From Planosporangium mesophilum (lineage in GTDB: Bacteria; Actinomycetota; Actinomycetes; Mycobacteriales; Micromonosporaceae), in NCBI RefSeq assembly GCF_016863255.1, contig NZ_BOON01000037.1, positions 1-48,884 of the forward strand: DNA of 48,884 nucleotides, written 5' to 3'. This document shows, one piece after another, positions 8,103 through 16,274 of the stretch. A model generated the notes under the pieces. That model worked only from the letters and a program-made list of their open reading frames with translations. It ran no database searches and was not told where the DNA came from. Both the position numbers and the translations under genes were made by a program. How positions within the stretch are numbered: position 1 is the first letter of the stretch; every line of letters starts with the position of its first letter.

Positions 8103-8885
8103 GTGATCCGATCCGCCGCACCCCTCGCCCAGGACCACTGGCCACCCACCGTCCACGAGTTCTTCCCTCCCGGCCTCGGCGGAGGCTCCTGGATTTCCAA
8201 GATCACGGTACTGCTGTGGATCGGCATCGCCGTGGTCATCGTCTTCTTCCTCGTGGCGTACCGGCGCCCGACCATCGTGCCGACGCGCACCCAGTGGATC
8301 GCGGAATCGATCTACGGATTCATCCGCGACGGCGTGGCGCGCGAGGTGATCGGGGCCGAGGGCCTGCGCTTCGCCCCGTACCTGACCTCGCTGTTCTGCT
8401 TCATCGCGATCACCAACATCTTCGGCGTCATCCCGCTGGCGCAGATCTCGCCGAACTCCCACATCGCCTTCCCGGCGCTCCTCGCGATCGTCTCGTACGT
8501 CATGTTCCACTACGTCGGCATCCGCAAGCACGGCTTGCGGAAGTACATCAGACAGAGCCTGATCCTGCCGGGCACGCCGCCGGCGATGTACGGCCTACTG
8601 ATCCCACTGGAGTTCCTGCAGACCTTCATCACGCGGCCGTTCACCCTCGCCCTGCGGCTCTTCGCCAACATGTTCGCCGGCCACCTGATCCTGCTGGTGT
8701 TCACCATGGGCGGTTTCGTGCTGCTCGGCGCGCAGACCGTACTGCTGCGACCGGCGTCCCTGGTCTCGTGGGCACTGGCGATCGGGCTCACGCTGTTCGA
8801 GGCCGGTGTCGCGCTGCTTCAGGCGTACGTGTTCGTCCTGCTGACCGCGAGCTACCTCCAGGGGGCGCTCGCCGAGGAACACTGA
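8103..8885 (+). CDS. atpB: F0F1 ATP synthase subunit a, stand-alone copy
   Basis: A 260-residue membrane protein of usual AtpB length. The GTG start has AAAGG 7 nt upstream. It would form the proton half-channels beside the c-ring. The helix bearing the essential arginine reads LALRLFANMFAGH. The last helix reads ALLQAYVFVLLTASYL, matching the family, so the protein looks intact. Five to six hydrophobic segments are visible. None of the other atp genes (E, F, H, A, G, D, C) flank it: a divergent TetR gene is on the left and a convergent secreted esterase on the right. It is therefore an orphan, probably a second copy beside a normal atp operon elsewhere (inference). Confidence 0.9.
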   Translation: MIRSAAPLAQDHWPPTVHEFFPPGLGGGSWISKITVLLWIGIAVVIVFFLVAYRRPTIVPTRTQWIAESIYGFIRDGVAREVIGAEGLRFAPYLTSLFCFIAITNIFGVIPLAQISPNSHIAFPALLAIVSYVMFHYVGIRKHGLRKYIRQSLILPGTPPAMYGLLIPLEFLQTFITRPFTLALRLFANMFAGHLILLVFTMGGFVLLGAQTVLLRPASLVSWALAIGLTLFEAGVALLQAYVFVLLTASYLQGALAEEH

Positions 8886-8905
8886 GCATCGACACGCGCG
8901 GACGA

Positions 8906-9859
8906 CTACTGCAGGCCCCAGAACTGTCCCATGTGGAGCGCCGCGCACACCCCCACGTTGTGGGCGTACGTCCCGACGCGGCCGCACTGCTCCGCCGTCG
9001 GCGCGACCGGCTGGCCGTGCGACATCCCGGCGATCTGGTAGGTCTCCACCACCGCGCGACCGGAGCCGTCGGTGTACACCCGGTGCGGGTACCCGCCGAC
9101 CGTGTTGGACACGTCCGGCGTCTGGTCCGCGCCGTTCACGTTGGTCCACTGCTCCATCAGCTCGGTCATGTTGGCCGGTGCGACGGTCAGGTCGTTCGTA
9201 CCGTGCCACAGCGAGAGGCGCGGCCACGGCCCGCGGTACGTCGACGCGCCCCGCACCAGGTCACCCCAGGACTGCGCCGACCGGTCCAGGCCCGGGCTCA
9301 TGCAGCCGTACGACTGGGCAAGGTAGGTCGCGCACCGGAACGGGATACCGGCGACCACCCCGCCGGCGGCGAAGACGTCCGGGTACGTGGCGAGCATGAC
9401 GGCGGCCATCGCGCCGCCCGCGGACAGCCCGGTGGCGTACACCCGCCGGGCGTCACCGCGGTACTCGGTGAGCATCCGGTCGACCATCTGCTTGACCGAC
9501 AGCGCCTCGCCCCAGCCCCGGCTTGCCTGCGTCGAGTCGTACCAGCCGAAGCAGCCGCCGAACGGCTTCTGCGGCAGCAGCAGCGCGAAGCGCCACCGGT
9601 CGGCCAGCTGCAGCCAGCCGCTCTCGTCACCGAACTGGCCGGCACTCTGGGTGCAGCCGTGCATCGCCACGACCAGCGGCGCCCCGGCAGGTAGGCCGGC
9701 CGGCGCGTACCGGAACATCTGCAGGCCGCCGGGGTTGGAGCCGAAGCCGGTCTCCTGGGTCGGGGTGCCGGCGTAGGACGGTTGGGCGGTGGCGGTCAGG
9801 GTGGCCGCCACCGCGAGCGCGGCGGCGAAGACCCAGCCGAGGAGACGACGTCGCAGCAT
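8906..9859 (-). CDS. Secreted PHB-depolymerase-family esterase (alpha/beta hydrolase)
   Basis: A 317-residue exported esterase. GGGAGG precedes the ATG by 7 nt. The signal peptide is about residues 1-31 (LLGWVFAAALAVAATLTATAQPSYA). The body has the oxyanion region VVAMHGCTQ, nucleophile motif GLSAGG, a probable acid in WHGTNDLTV and the catalytic His in GMSHGQPV. Cysteines in GGCFGW, FRCA, YGCM and GVCA are probably disulfide-bonded. The family includes extracellular poly(3-hydroxybutyrate) depolymerases and feruloyl/acetylxylan esterases, so the polymer cleaved is not certain. A 3-hydroxybutyrate dehydrogenase and a liv-type importer lie downstream on the map. Confidence 0.85.
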   Translation of the reverse strand: MLRRRLLGWVFAAALAVAATLTATAQPSYAGTPTQETGFGSNPGGLQMFRYAPAGLPAGAPLVVAMHGCTQSAGQFGDESGWLQLADRWRFALLLPQKPFGGCFGWYDSTQASRGWGEALSVKQMVDRMLTEYRGDARRVYATGLSAGGAMAAVMLATYPDVFAAGGVVAGIPFRCATYLAQSYGCMSPGLDRSAQSWGDLVRGASTYRGPWPRLSLWHGTNDLTVAPANMTELMEQWTNVNGADQTPDVSNTVGGYPHRVYTDGSGRAVVETYQIAGMSHGQPVAPTAEQCGRVGTYAHNVGVCAALHMGQFWGLQ

Positions 9860-9868
9860 GTCCGACCT

Positions 9869-9892
9869 CCCACGTTCGCGAGACAACGTGGG
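9869..9892 (-). promoter_or_regulatory. Inverted repeat overlapping the esterase ribosome-binding site
   Basis: CCCACGTT, an 8-nt loop and AACGTGGG. In the minus-strand mRNA the last G residues of the hairpin belong to the GGGAGG ribosome-binding site, so the stem could mask initiation. It could also be a DNA operator. Confidence 0.45.
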
Positions 9893-9983
9893 CGAAGCGT
9901 AGGTCCGGCCGGTACACGGTCGGTATGTCCGCGCCCGCAACTTCGAAAAAGGTCAATGTGTTGCCCACCGCTACCCGACGGCG

Positions 9984-10039
9984 CGGGAACCCAGGTGCAG
10001 GAACCCAGGTGCGGGAACCCAGGTGCGGGAATCTAGGAG
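9984..10039. repeat. 14-bp tandem repeat, four units
   Basis: Units of SRGGAACCCAGGTG repeat three times and a fourth degenerate unit reaches into the last codons of the neighbouring membrane-protein gene. It lies between that gene and the secreted esterase. Confidence 0.85.
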
Positions 10040-10692
10040 GGGGACCGCACGACCCGCACGCCGAGCGGCACGAGCGCGATGCCCAGCGCGACGACCTCGA
10101 TGATCCCGGCCACGGTGCCGCCCTTGAGCACCCCGCTGACGTGGGCGGCCATCGACGCGAGGCACAGCGCGCGGAACCAGCCGAGGGTGCGCGACAGGTA
10201 GGCGCCGACCGCGAGCAGGATCCACCCCAGGTTGTCGATGAACGTGATCGGGTACATCACGCTGAACGAGGCGTACGTGTCGGCGACGACCCGGGTGGCC
10301 GCCTCCGGGCCGAGCGCGTCGACCAGTGTGAACGCGAGATGGCTCCAGCCCTCGTAGAAGGCGTTGACCAGCAGCCCGATGGTCGCTACCGCGCCGGCGG
10401 CCACCCCCCAGCCGGGCCCGGTGCGCCCGATGAGCACCGCGAGGGTGACGAACGCCGGCAACAGGGCGATGAGTCCGACCGTGGAGAGCGAATACGACGC
10501 CGTCATCACGGCCGGGTGGGAGCGGTAGGCCGCCAACTGCTGCGGTACCGGGTACGGGAACCGGATCCGCAGCAGTTCGGCCGCGAGCAACAGCGCCGGC
10601 GCGATGACCATGCAGACGCCGCCGATTCGCCGGGCGTGCCGCCATAGAGCGTCGTACCGCGCCGGGTCGGCACCTCGGGTGGGCATAGGCAT
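10033..10692 (-). CDS. Multi-pass membrane protein of unknown function
   Basis: About 219 residues from ATG at 10692 (a second in-frame ATG is at 10686). The longer frame to 10779 would run into the preceding hydrolase gene and lacks a start signal. Six hydrophobic segments are visible, including IGGVCMVIAPALLLAAELLRI, SLSTVGLIALLPAFVTLAVLIG and ITFIDNLGWILLAVGAYLS. It begins 34 nt after the hydrolase stop, so it is probably the last gene of the liv operon. A DUF4386-like fold is possible but not established. Confidence 0.65.
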   Translation of the reverse strand: MPMPTRGADPARYDALWRHARRIGGVCMVIAPALLLAAELLRIRFPYPVPQQLAAYRSHPAVMTASYSLSTVGLIALLPAFVTLAVLIGRTGPGWGVAAGAVATIGLLVNAFYEGWSHLAFTLVDALGPEAATRVVADTYASFSVMYPITFIDNLGWILLAVGAYLSRTLGWFRALCLASMAAHVSGVLKGGTVAGIIEVVALGIALVPLGVRVVRSPS

Positions 10693-10726
10693 GCGCCGAT
10701 TCTCTGCCCGGACGAGGCGCCACCCG

Positions 10727-11581
10727 CTACCCGGCCGCCTCCGCCGCAGCCAGGATGTGGTCGGCGACGACCTGGGCACCCTTCTCGCCGATCAGGATCG
10801 AGTAGTGGTTGGTGTCCGGCACGGCGACGGCCGGCACCGCGAGCCCGGCGACCCGCTCCGCGTTGTACAGCGGCTGCGGGTCGTCGAGCATGCCGCGCTC
10901 GGCGTAGAGGAGCACCGCGGGGACCGTCAGGGCGTGGATCGCGCCCAGGGTCCCCGGGTCGACGAGCACCTGGCCGCCGTCGGTACGGACCGCCTCGGCC
11001 ACGCACGACGACCGGTACGGGCCGTCACCGACCAGGTCGTGCTGGATGTACGCCTCGACCTCCGGCGTCCACTCCCCCGCGAACGCCGGGTGCCCCTGCC
11101 AGAACCGCCGGTACGCGTCCCGGTCGGGGAACGTCATCGACAGCCGCTCGATGGCCGGCCCGAGGACCGCCGCGAGCACGGTGTCGACGTCGGCGTCGGG
11201 TGGCAGCCCGAAGGTGAGCCCGCCGTCCACGAGGACCGCTTCGCTCACCCGCTCTGGGTACCGGGCCGCGGCGACCGCCGCGACGAACGCGCCCATGGAG
11301 TGACCGGCGAGCACCGCCCGGTCGATCTCGAGCGCGCCGAGGAGCGCGATCAGGTCGTCGGCGTGCCGGGCGATCCCGTACGGGCCCGGCGCGTCCCGGC
11401 TGCCGGCCCGGCCGCGCAGGTCCGGCGCCACCAGCGTGACCCGGCCGTCGAGCAGGTGCGCCACCCGGCCCCAGGCCAGCCCGTTCGCCGTGATGCCGTG
11501 GGCGGCCAGCACCACCGGGGCGTCCGCCTTTGCCGCCGGCCACACGTGGACGAGCAGGTCGCCGATCCGATCGGAGCTCAT
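10727..11581 (-). CDS. Alpha/beta hydrolase of the liv operon
   Basis: A 284-residue cytoplasmic esterase/lipase-type hydrolase. The ATG overlaps the livM stop in ATGA, so translation is coupled. Motifs are the oxyanion stretch VVLAAHGITANG, nucleophile GHSMGA (about residue 96), and a late His in DTNHYSI. An acid is likely in the LLYAER region. The substrate is unknown; placement inside an importer operon suggests it processes the imported compound or its ester. Confidence 0.85.
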   Translation of the reverse strand: MSSDRIGDLLVHVWPAAKADAPVVLAAHGITANGLAWGRVAHLLDGRVTLVAPDLRGRAGSRDAPGPYGIARHADDLIALLGALEIDRAVLAGHSMGAFVAAVAAARYPERVSEAVLVDGGLTFGLPPDADVDTVLAAVLGPAIERLSMTFPDRDAYRRFWQGHPAFAGEWTPEVEAYIQHDLVGDGPYRSSCVAEAVRTDGGQVLVDPGTLGAIHALTVPAVLLYAERGMLDDPQPLYNAERVAGLAVPAVAVPDTNHYSILIGEKGAQVVADHILAAAEAAG

Positions 11582-12609
11582 GTCGCGCGCCTCCAGTGTC
11601 GACTCAGGCCGGCGAGGTGTTGACTCAGGCCCGCAAGGCCGCCGGGCAGGAAGTAGACCACGACCATGAACAGCACGCCAAGGATGAACTGCGGCTGCTC
11701 CAGCGGCAGCCGTACCGCCGCCGGCAGGCCCGCGACCGCGTCCGACCCGGCGAGGGCGGCCAGCCGCTGGTCGAGGTAGGTGTAGAGCACACCGCCGAGC
11801 AGCGCGCCCCAGCGGGTACCGGCGCCGCCGAGCACCGTCATCACCAGCAGCCCCACCGTGAACGCCGAGGTGGTGATCTGCGGGTTGGAGCCGCCGAGCA
11901 GCAGTAGGTGGACGACACCGCCGAGGGTGGCCAGGAACGCCGACAGCACGTACGACAGCAGGCGGAACCGGTACGGCGACAGGCCCAGGACGGTGACCCG
12001 CCGCTCGTTGTCGCCGATCGCCCGCCACACCCGGCCCGGCTCGGACTCCACCGACCAGCGCACCACGAGCACCACGAGCACCAGGTACGCCAGCGCCAGC
12101 CAGTACAGCCGGAAGGTGTTGGCCACCCCGGCGAAGATCTCCGGAGTGTCCGAAAGGGACAACCCCTCCTCACCGCCGGTGATCCGCGCGCTCATCACCA
12201 GGATCGAGCCGACCTGCGCGAAGGCGAGGGTGACCATCGCGAACGCGATCCCCCGTACCCGCAGCGCGACCGCGCCGAGCAGCACCGGCAGCAGCAGGCC
12301 GACGCCCGCCGTCGCGATGAGCGCCGGCCCCCAGCCCCAGTGCAGCTTCGTCACCACGATGTTCGCGGTGTAACTGCCGGCCGCCACGTACAGGGCATGG
12401 CCGAACGAGAGCAGCCCGGTGTGGCCGAACAACAGGTCGTAGGTGACGGCGAAGCCGGCGAACAGCAGGCAGATCGCGATCAGTTGCAGCGAGCCCGGCC
12501 GGTTGAGGACGTCGGGCAGCACACCGGGCACGGGTATCTGCAGGTACGGCACGCAGACCAGCGCGGCGAGGGCGGCCAGCGGCCACCAGCGCTTCACAAT
12601 CGCCGTCAT
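11578..12609 (-). CDS. livM: Branched-chain-type ABC transporter permease LivM
   Basis: A 343-residue permease with about nine to ten membrane segments. The family core is visible in FGHTGLLSFGHALYVAAGSYTAN and in RVWRAIGDNERRVTVLGLSPYRFRLLSYVLSAFLATLGGV, the EAA-like loop of LivM. The ATG overlaps the livH stop (ATGA). It forms the importer pore with LivH. Substrates of this family extend beyond Leu/Ile/Val to amides, urea, aromatic acids and hydroxyacids. Confidence 0.93.
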   Translation of the reverse strand: MTAIVKRWWPLAALAALVCVPYLQIPVPGVLPDVLNRPGSLQLIAICLLFAGFAVTYDLLFGHTGLLSFGHALYVAAGSYTANIVVTKLHWGWGPALIATAGVGLLLPVLLGAVALRVRGIAFAMVTLAFAQVGSILVMSARITGGEEGLSLSDTPEIFAGVANTFRLYWLALAYLVLVVLVVRWSVESEPGRVWRAIGDNERRVTVLGLSPYRFRLLSYVLSAFLATLGGVVHLLLLGGSNPQITTSAFTVGLLVMTVLGGAGTRWGALLGGVLYTYLDQRLAALAGSDAVAGLPAAVRLPLEQPQFILGVLFMVVVYFLPGGLAGLSQHLAGLSRHWRRAT

Positions 12610-13469
12610 GTGGCCGTCCTCCCGGTGAGGCCGCCCGGGCGTACCAGCAGGACCACGGCGAGCAGCAGCACCACCGAGGCCTCCCCGACACCGGCGGCGG
12701 CGTAGTAGTTGGCGAACTGCTGGACCAGGCCGACCAGCACGGCGGCGAGCGCGCAGCCGGTGAGCGAGCCCATGCCGCCGATCACCACGACGATGAACGC
12801 GAAGATGAGCAGCGAGCCGCCGAGCCCGGGGGTGATGCTGCCGAAGTACGTGGCGGCAAGGGCCCCGGCGAGCGCCGCGGCCGCCCCGCCGATCGCGAAG
12901 ACCACAGTGAACGCCTTGCGGACGTCGATGCCGAGCGCGGTGACCATCGCCCGGTCCTCCACACCGGCCCGCACGATGAGCCCGTACCGGGTGCGCCGCA
13001 GGAACAGCAGGAGCGCCGCGAACACCGCCACGGCCGCGCCGATGAGCAGGAACCGGTCGTTGGGTACGGCCGCGCCGAGCACCCGCGTCGTGGTGGCCGT
13101 CCAGCCCGGCTTGGTGAACGTCAGCGGGTCGGCGCCCCAGCCGGCCTGCAGCAGCGCCACCCCGGCGGCCGAGAGTCCGACGGTGACCAGCACCTGCTGG
13201 ATCGGCCGGGCGTACAGCGGCCGAATGAGCGCCAGCTCGACCGCGACCGCCAGGATGGTGCCGGCGAGCACCCCGACCGCGACCGCGACTCCGAACGGCG
13301 CGTACGTGGCGGCCCACCACGTCGCGTACGCGCCGACGCCCAGGAACAGTCCGTGGGCGAAGTTGAGCACGTCGGCCAGGCCGAAGATGAGCGACAGCCC
13401 GGAGGCGATGAGGAAGTACAGCGCGCCGAGCCCGAGCCCGGTCAGCGTCAACAGGACCAGCGTGCTCAA
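12606..13469 (-). CDS. livH: Branched-chain-type ABC transporter permease LivH
   Basis: A 287-residue permease. GLGLGALYFLIASGLSLIFG and VLNFAHGLFLGVGAYATW are the hallmark N-terminal segments of LivH. The C-terminal VVVIGGMGSLTGCALAAVLVGLVQQ is also typical. The start is TTG, overlapping the livF stop in TTGA. It pairs with LivM. Confidence 0.93.
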   Translation of the reverse strand: MSTLVLLTLTGLGLGALYFLIASGLSLIFGLADVLNFAHGLFLGVGAYATWWAATYAPFGVAVAVGVLAGTILAVAVELALIRPLYARPIQQVLVTVGLSAAGVALLQAGWGADPLTFTKPGWTATTTRVLGAAVPNDRFLLIGAAVAVFAALLLFLRRTRYGLIVRAGVEDRAMVTALGIDVRKAFTVVFAIGGAAAALAGALAATYFGSITPGLGGSLLIFAFIVVVIGGMGSLTGCALAAVLVGLVQQFANYYAAAGVGEASVVLLLAVVLLVRPGGLTGRTAT

Positions 13470-14188
13470 ACCCTGCTCACTCCCAACAGTTCCTGCAGCC
13501 GCTCCGGATCGTCGGACAGCGTCCCGGTGTACGCCACCCGACCCTCGGCTATCAGGACGGCCCGGTCGGTCAGCCGGCGTACCAGCGCGAGGTTCTGCTC
13601 GACGAGCAGGATGGGTACGGTCGCCGCGGCGCGCTCCAGCACCTCGGCCACCTCGGTCACGATCTTCGGCGCGAGCCCCTTGGTCGGCTCGTCGACCAGC
13701 AGCATCCGGTTGTCGTTGAGCAGCGCGCGGCCGATCGCGACCATCTGCTGCTGCCCGCCGGACAGGGTGCCGGCCGCCTGCTTCGCGCGGGTACGCAGCT
13801 CCGGGAACAGCTCGTACACCAGGTCGTAGCGGGGTGAGGGGTCCCGCTCGGCGAGCCGGAGGTTCTCCGCGACCGTGAGGCCCCCGAAGACGCCCCGGTC
13901 CTCCGGCGCGTACCCGATCCCCCGCCGCACTATCTCGTACGGGCGCCGCCCGCTGACGTCTTCGCCGTCGAAGACGACGGTGCCGGTACGCGGGACGAGC
14001 CCGAGGACCGCCCGCAGCGTGGTGGTCTTGCCCGCCCCGTTGCGCCCGAGCAGCGCGGTGACCCCCGAGCCGGGCACGGCGAAGCTCACGCCCTGGAGGA
14101 TGTGCGACCCGCCGATGCGTACGTGCAGGTCCTGAATCTGAAGAAGATCCGCGGTGCTGTCTGGTTCGCTCCGCTGCGCGTCGCTCAT
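13466..14188 (-). CDS. livF: Branched-chain-type ABC transporter ATPase LivF
   Basis: A 240-residue ATPase. Walker A is GRNGAGKTT, the signature is LSGGQQQMVAIGRAL, Walker B is MLLVDEPTKGLAP, and the switch His is replaced by Gln in LLVEQN, as is usual in LivF. The ATG overlaps the livG stop (ATGA). It energises uptake with LivG. Confidence 0.94.
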   Translation of the reverse strand: MSDAQRSEPDSTADLLQIQDLHVRIGGSHILQGVSFAVPGSGVTALLGRNGAGKTTTLRAVLGLVPRTGTVVFDGEDVSGRRPYEIVRRGIGYAPEDRGVFGGLTVAENLRLAERDPSPRYDLVYELFPELRTRAKQAAGTLSGGQQQMVAIGRALLNDNRMLLVDEPTKGLAPKIVTEVAEVLERAAATVPILLVEQNLALVRRLTDRAVLIAEGRVAYTGTLSDDPERLQELLGVSRV

Positions 14189-14928
14189 AGCGGCTCCCCC
14201 AGGTACGCGTCCCGGACGGTCGGATCCGCCATGATCTTTTCCGGGGTGTCGATCGCGAGCAGCGCGCCGTGGTGCATCACCGCGACCCGGTCGGCGAGGT
14301 CGAGCAGGACGTGCATGTGGTGCTCCACCATGAGGATCGTCCGGTCCAGGGACCTGATGACCTGCGTCAACGCCGGTACGTCCCCGGCGCCCAGCCCGGC
14401 CATCGGCTCGTCGAGCAGGATCACCCGCGGGTCGGTGGCGAGCAGGATCGCGATCTCGAGCTTGCGCTTGTCGCCGTGCGACAGCGAGCCCGCGATCTCG
14501 CGTGCCCGGTCCGCCAGGCCGACCCGTTCGAGCGCCTCCGACGCGACGGCGAGCGCCGCCGCGTCGGACGAGGCCCGCCGCCACAGCCGCAGGCACGAGC
14601 CCCGGTGGGCGGCGGCGGCGAGCCGCACGTTCTCGATGACCGTGAGCGACGCGAAGACGCTGGAGGTCTGGAAGGTACGCCCGAGCCCGCGGCGGGCCCG
14701 CCGCTGCGGCGCCTCGCGGGTGATGTCGGCACCGTCGAGGGTGACGGTGCCGCCACTGGCCCGCTGCACCCCGGAGATGAGGTTGAACAGCGACGTCTTG
14801 CCGGCGCCGTTGGGCCCGATCACCGCGACGAACTCGCCCTCGGCGACGTCGAAGGTCACGTCGGAGACGATCCGCGCGCCGCCGGCGTTCCAGGACAGGC
14901 CGTCGACCGCGAGAACGGTGCTGGTCAC
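14185..14928 (-). CDS. livG: Branched-chain-type ABC transporter ATPase LivG
   Basis: A 247-residue ATPase with Walker A GPNGAGKTS, Q-loop GRTFQ, a degenerate signature LSHGDKRKLEIAI, and Walker B VILLDEPMAGL followed by LMVEHHM with the switch His. The LSHGD form of the signature is common in LivG. The GTG start overlaps the livK stop (GTGA). Confidence 0.94.
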   Translation of the reverse strand: MTSTVLAVDGLSWNAGGARIVSDVTFDVAEGEFVAVIGPNGAGKTSLFNLISGVQRASGGTVTLDGADITREAPQRRARRGLGRTFQTSSVFASLTVIENVRLAAAAHRGSCLRLWRRASSDAAALAVASEALERVGLADRAREIAGSLSHGDKRKLEIAILLATDPRVILLDEPMAGLGAGDVPALTQVIRSLDRTILMVEHHMHVLLDLADRVAVMHHGALLAIDTPEKIMADPTVRDAYLGEPL

Positions 14929-16136
14929 TTCTTCGTCGCGACCGGCGGCGCGACGGCCTCCGGCTCCAGCTTCTTGACCAGCTCCGCCCTGGGCGTCGCG
15001 CCGCCGGTGAGCTTGGCGTTGAACATCGGCTGGAGCAGCGCGTGGTCCTCGGCGCGTACGGTCAGCTTGCCCTTGGCCCCGTCGAAGCTCCAGCCCTCCA
15101 GGGACTTCACCATCGCGTCGGCATCGTCGCCGGCGGCGCCGTTGGTGGACCCTGCCGCGTGCACGATCATCTGGGCCGCGGTGAAGCCGTCCACGGTGAA
15201 CAGGTCGACGGTCCCGCCCGCCTTGGTGACCCGGTCGGTCATCGCCTTCTCCGCCTCGGTACCGCCGGCGCCCGCGAAGTAGTGCGACAGGAAGCTGATC
15301 TTCCCGGCGACCGGCCCGTACGTCGGCCAGGTGGCGGCGATGTCGAGGCCGGTGACGACCGTCGTGACGTCGAAGACGCCCTGCTGGCCGAGCGCGGTCC
15401 ACATCGCCTGCGCGGTGGTACCGGCCCAGGCGACGAAGAGCAGGTCGGGCTTGGCGTCGTGCGCCTTGGTCGCGAACGGCGTGAAGTCCGAGGTGCTGGC
15501 CGGCACCATGATCTCGTCGGCCGTCGCGCCGGCGCCGCCCAGCACCGACTTGACGGCGGCGACGTTGGCCTGGCCGAACGCGCTGTCCTGGGCGAAGACC
15601 GTGACCTTCTTGCCCTTCACGTCGCCCAGCGACGCGGCGGCGGTACGGATGTCCTGCCAGGTCTGGCGGCCGGAGCGGAACGTGTACTTGCCGGCGCCGG
15701 TGACCGCGTCGGTGGCCGCCGGCCCGGACACGAACAGCACCTTGTTCTGCTCTGCCAGGGCCGAGACCTGGACGGCCACGCCGGAGGCGGTCGAGCCAGC
15801 GATGATCTTGTGACCCTTGCCGATGAGGTCCTTGGCGCCGGCCACCGCCTTGGCCGGGTCACCGGCGTCGTCGACCTCGGTGACCTCGACCGTCCGCTTG
15901 CCGACCTTGTTCGAGCCCTTGGTCGCGTAGTCCAACCCGGCCTTGAAACCCTCTAAGTACTCCTTGCCGTACGAGGCGAGTGGGCCGGACTTGGAGTAGA
16001 CCAGTCCGACCTTGACCGGCGCGCTCGACGCGCCGTCGCCGCCGGTGGCCGCCTGCTGCGGGCTGCCGCACGCGGTGGCGGTGGTCAACAGGGCGGCCGA
16101 CATGGCCAGCCCGACAGCGAGACGTGTCTGCCGCAT
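14925..16136 (-). CDS. livK: Branched-chain-type ABC transporter substrate-binding lipoprotein
   Basis: A 403-residue periplasmic-binding lipoprotein. The ATG at 16136 has AAGGGG 6 nt upstream and is preferred to the ATG two codons earlier. The lipobox is TTATAC, giving a lipidated Cys near residue 23. The mature part begins VKVGLVYSKSGPLASYGKEYLEGFKAG, the standard type I LivK fold. It is followed in strict 4-nt overlaps by livG, livF, livH and livM. The ligand cannot be read from sequence. Confidence 0.92.
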   Translation of the reverse strand: MRQTRLAVGLAMSAALLTTATACGSPQQAATGGDGASSAPVKVGLVYSKSGPLASYGKEYLEGFKAGLDYATKGSNKVGKRTVEVTEVDDAGDPAKAVAGAKDLIGKGHKIIAGSTASGVAVQVSALAEQNKVLFVSGPAATDAVTGAGKYTFRSGRQTWQDIRTAAASLGDVKGKKVTVFAQDSAFGQANVAAVKSVLGGAGATADEIMVPASTSDFTPFATKAHDAKPDLLFVAWAGTTAQAMWTALGQQGVFDVTTVVTGLDIAATWPTYGPVAGKISFLSHYFAGAGGTEAEKAMTDRVTKAGGTVDLFTVDGFTAAQMIVHAAGSTNGAAGDDADAMVKSLEGWSFDGAKGKLTVRAEDHALLQPMFNAKLTGGATPRAELVKKLEPEAVAPPVATKK

Positions 16137-16158
16137 GGACATCCCCTTATGGCCTGTG

Positions 16159-16181
16159 AACACAATGGCGTTCCAACACAA
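16159..16181 (-). promoter_or_regulatory. Direct repeat upstream of livK
   Basis: TTGTGTT occurs twice on the minus strand, 16 bp apart start to start, about 25-45 nt before the livK start. It is a candidate binding site for the neighbouring PucR-type regulator; no match to a known site is claimed. Confidence 0.3.
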
Positions 16182-16274
16182 CGTTGCGGCCAGGTTAGGA
16201 ACCGACGGTGATGCTCGATACGTACCGCACCACCACAGTTGCGGCGGCGGGCATGTGCGCATCACCCACGTTGC

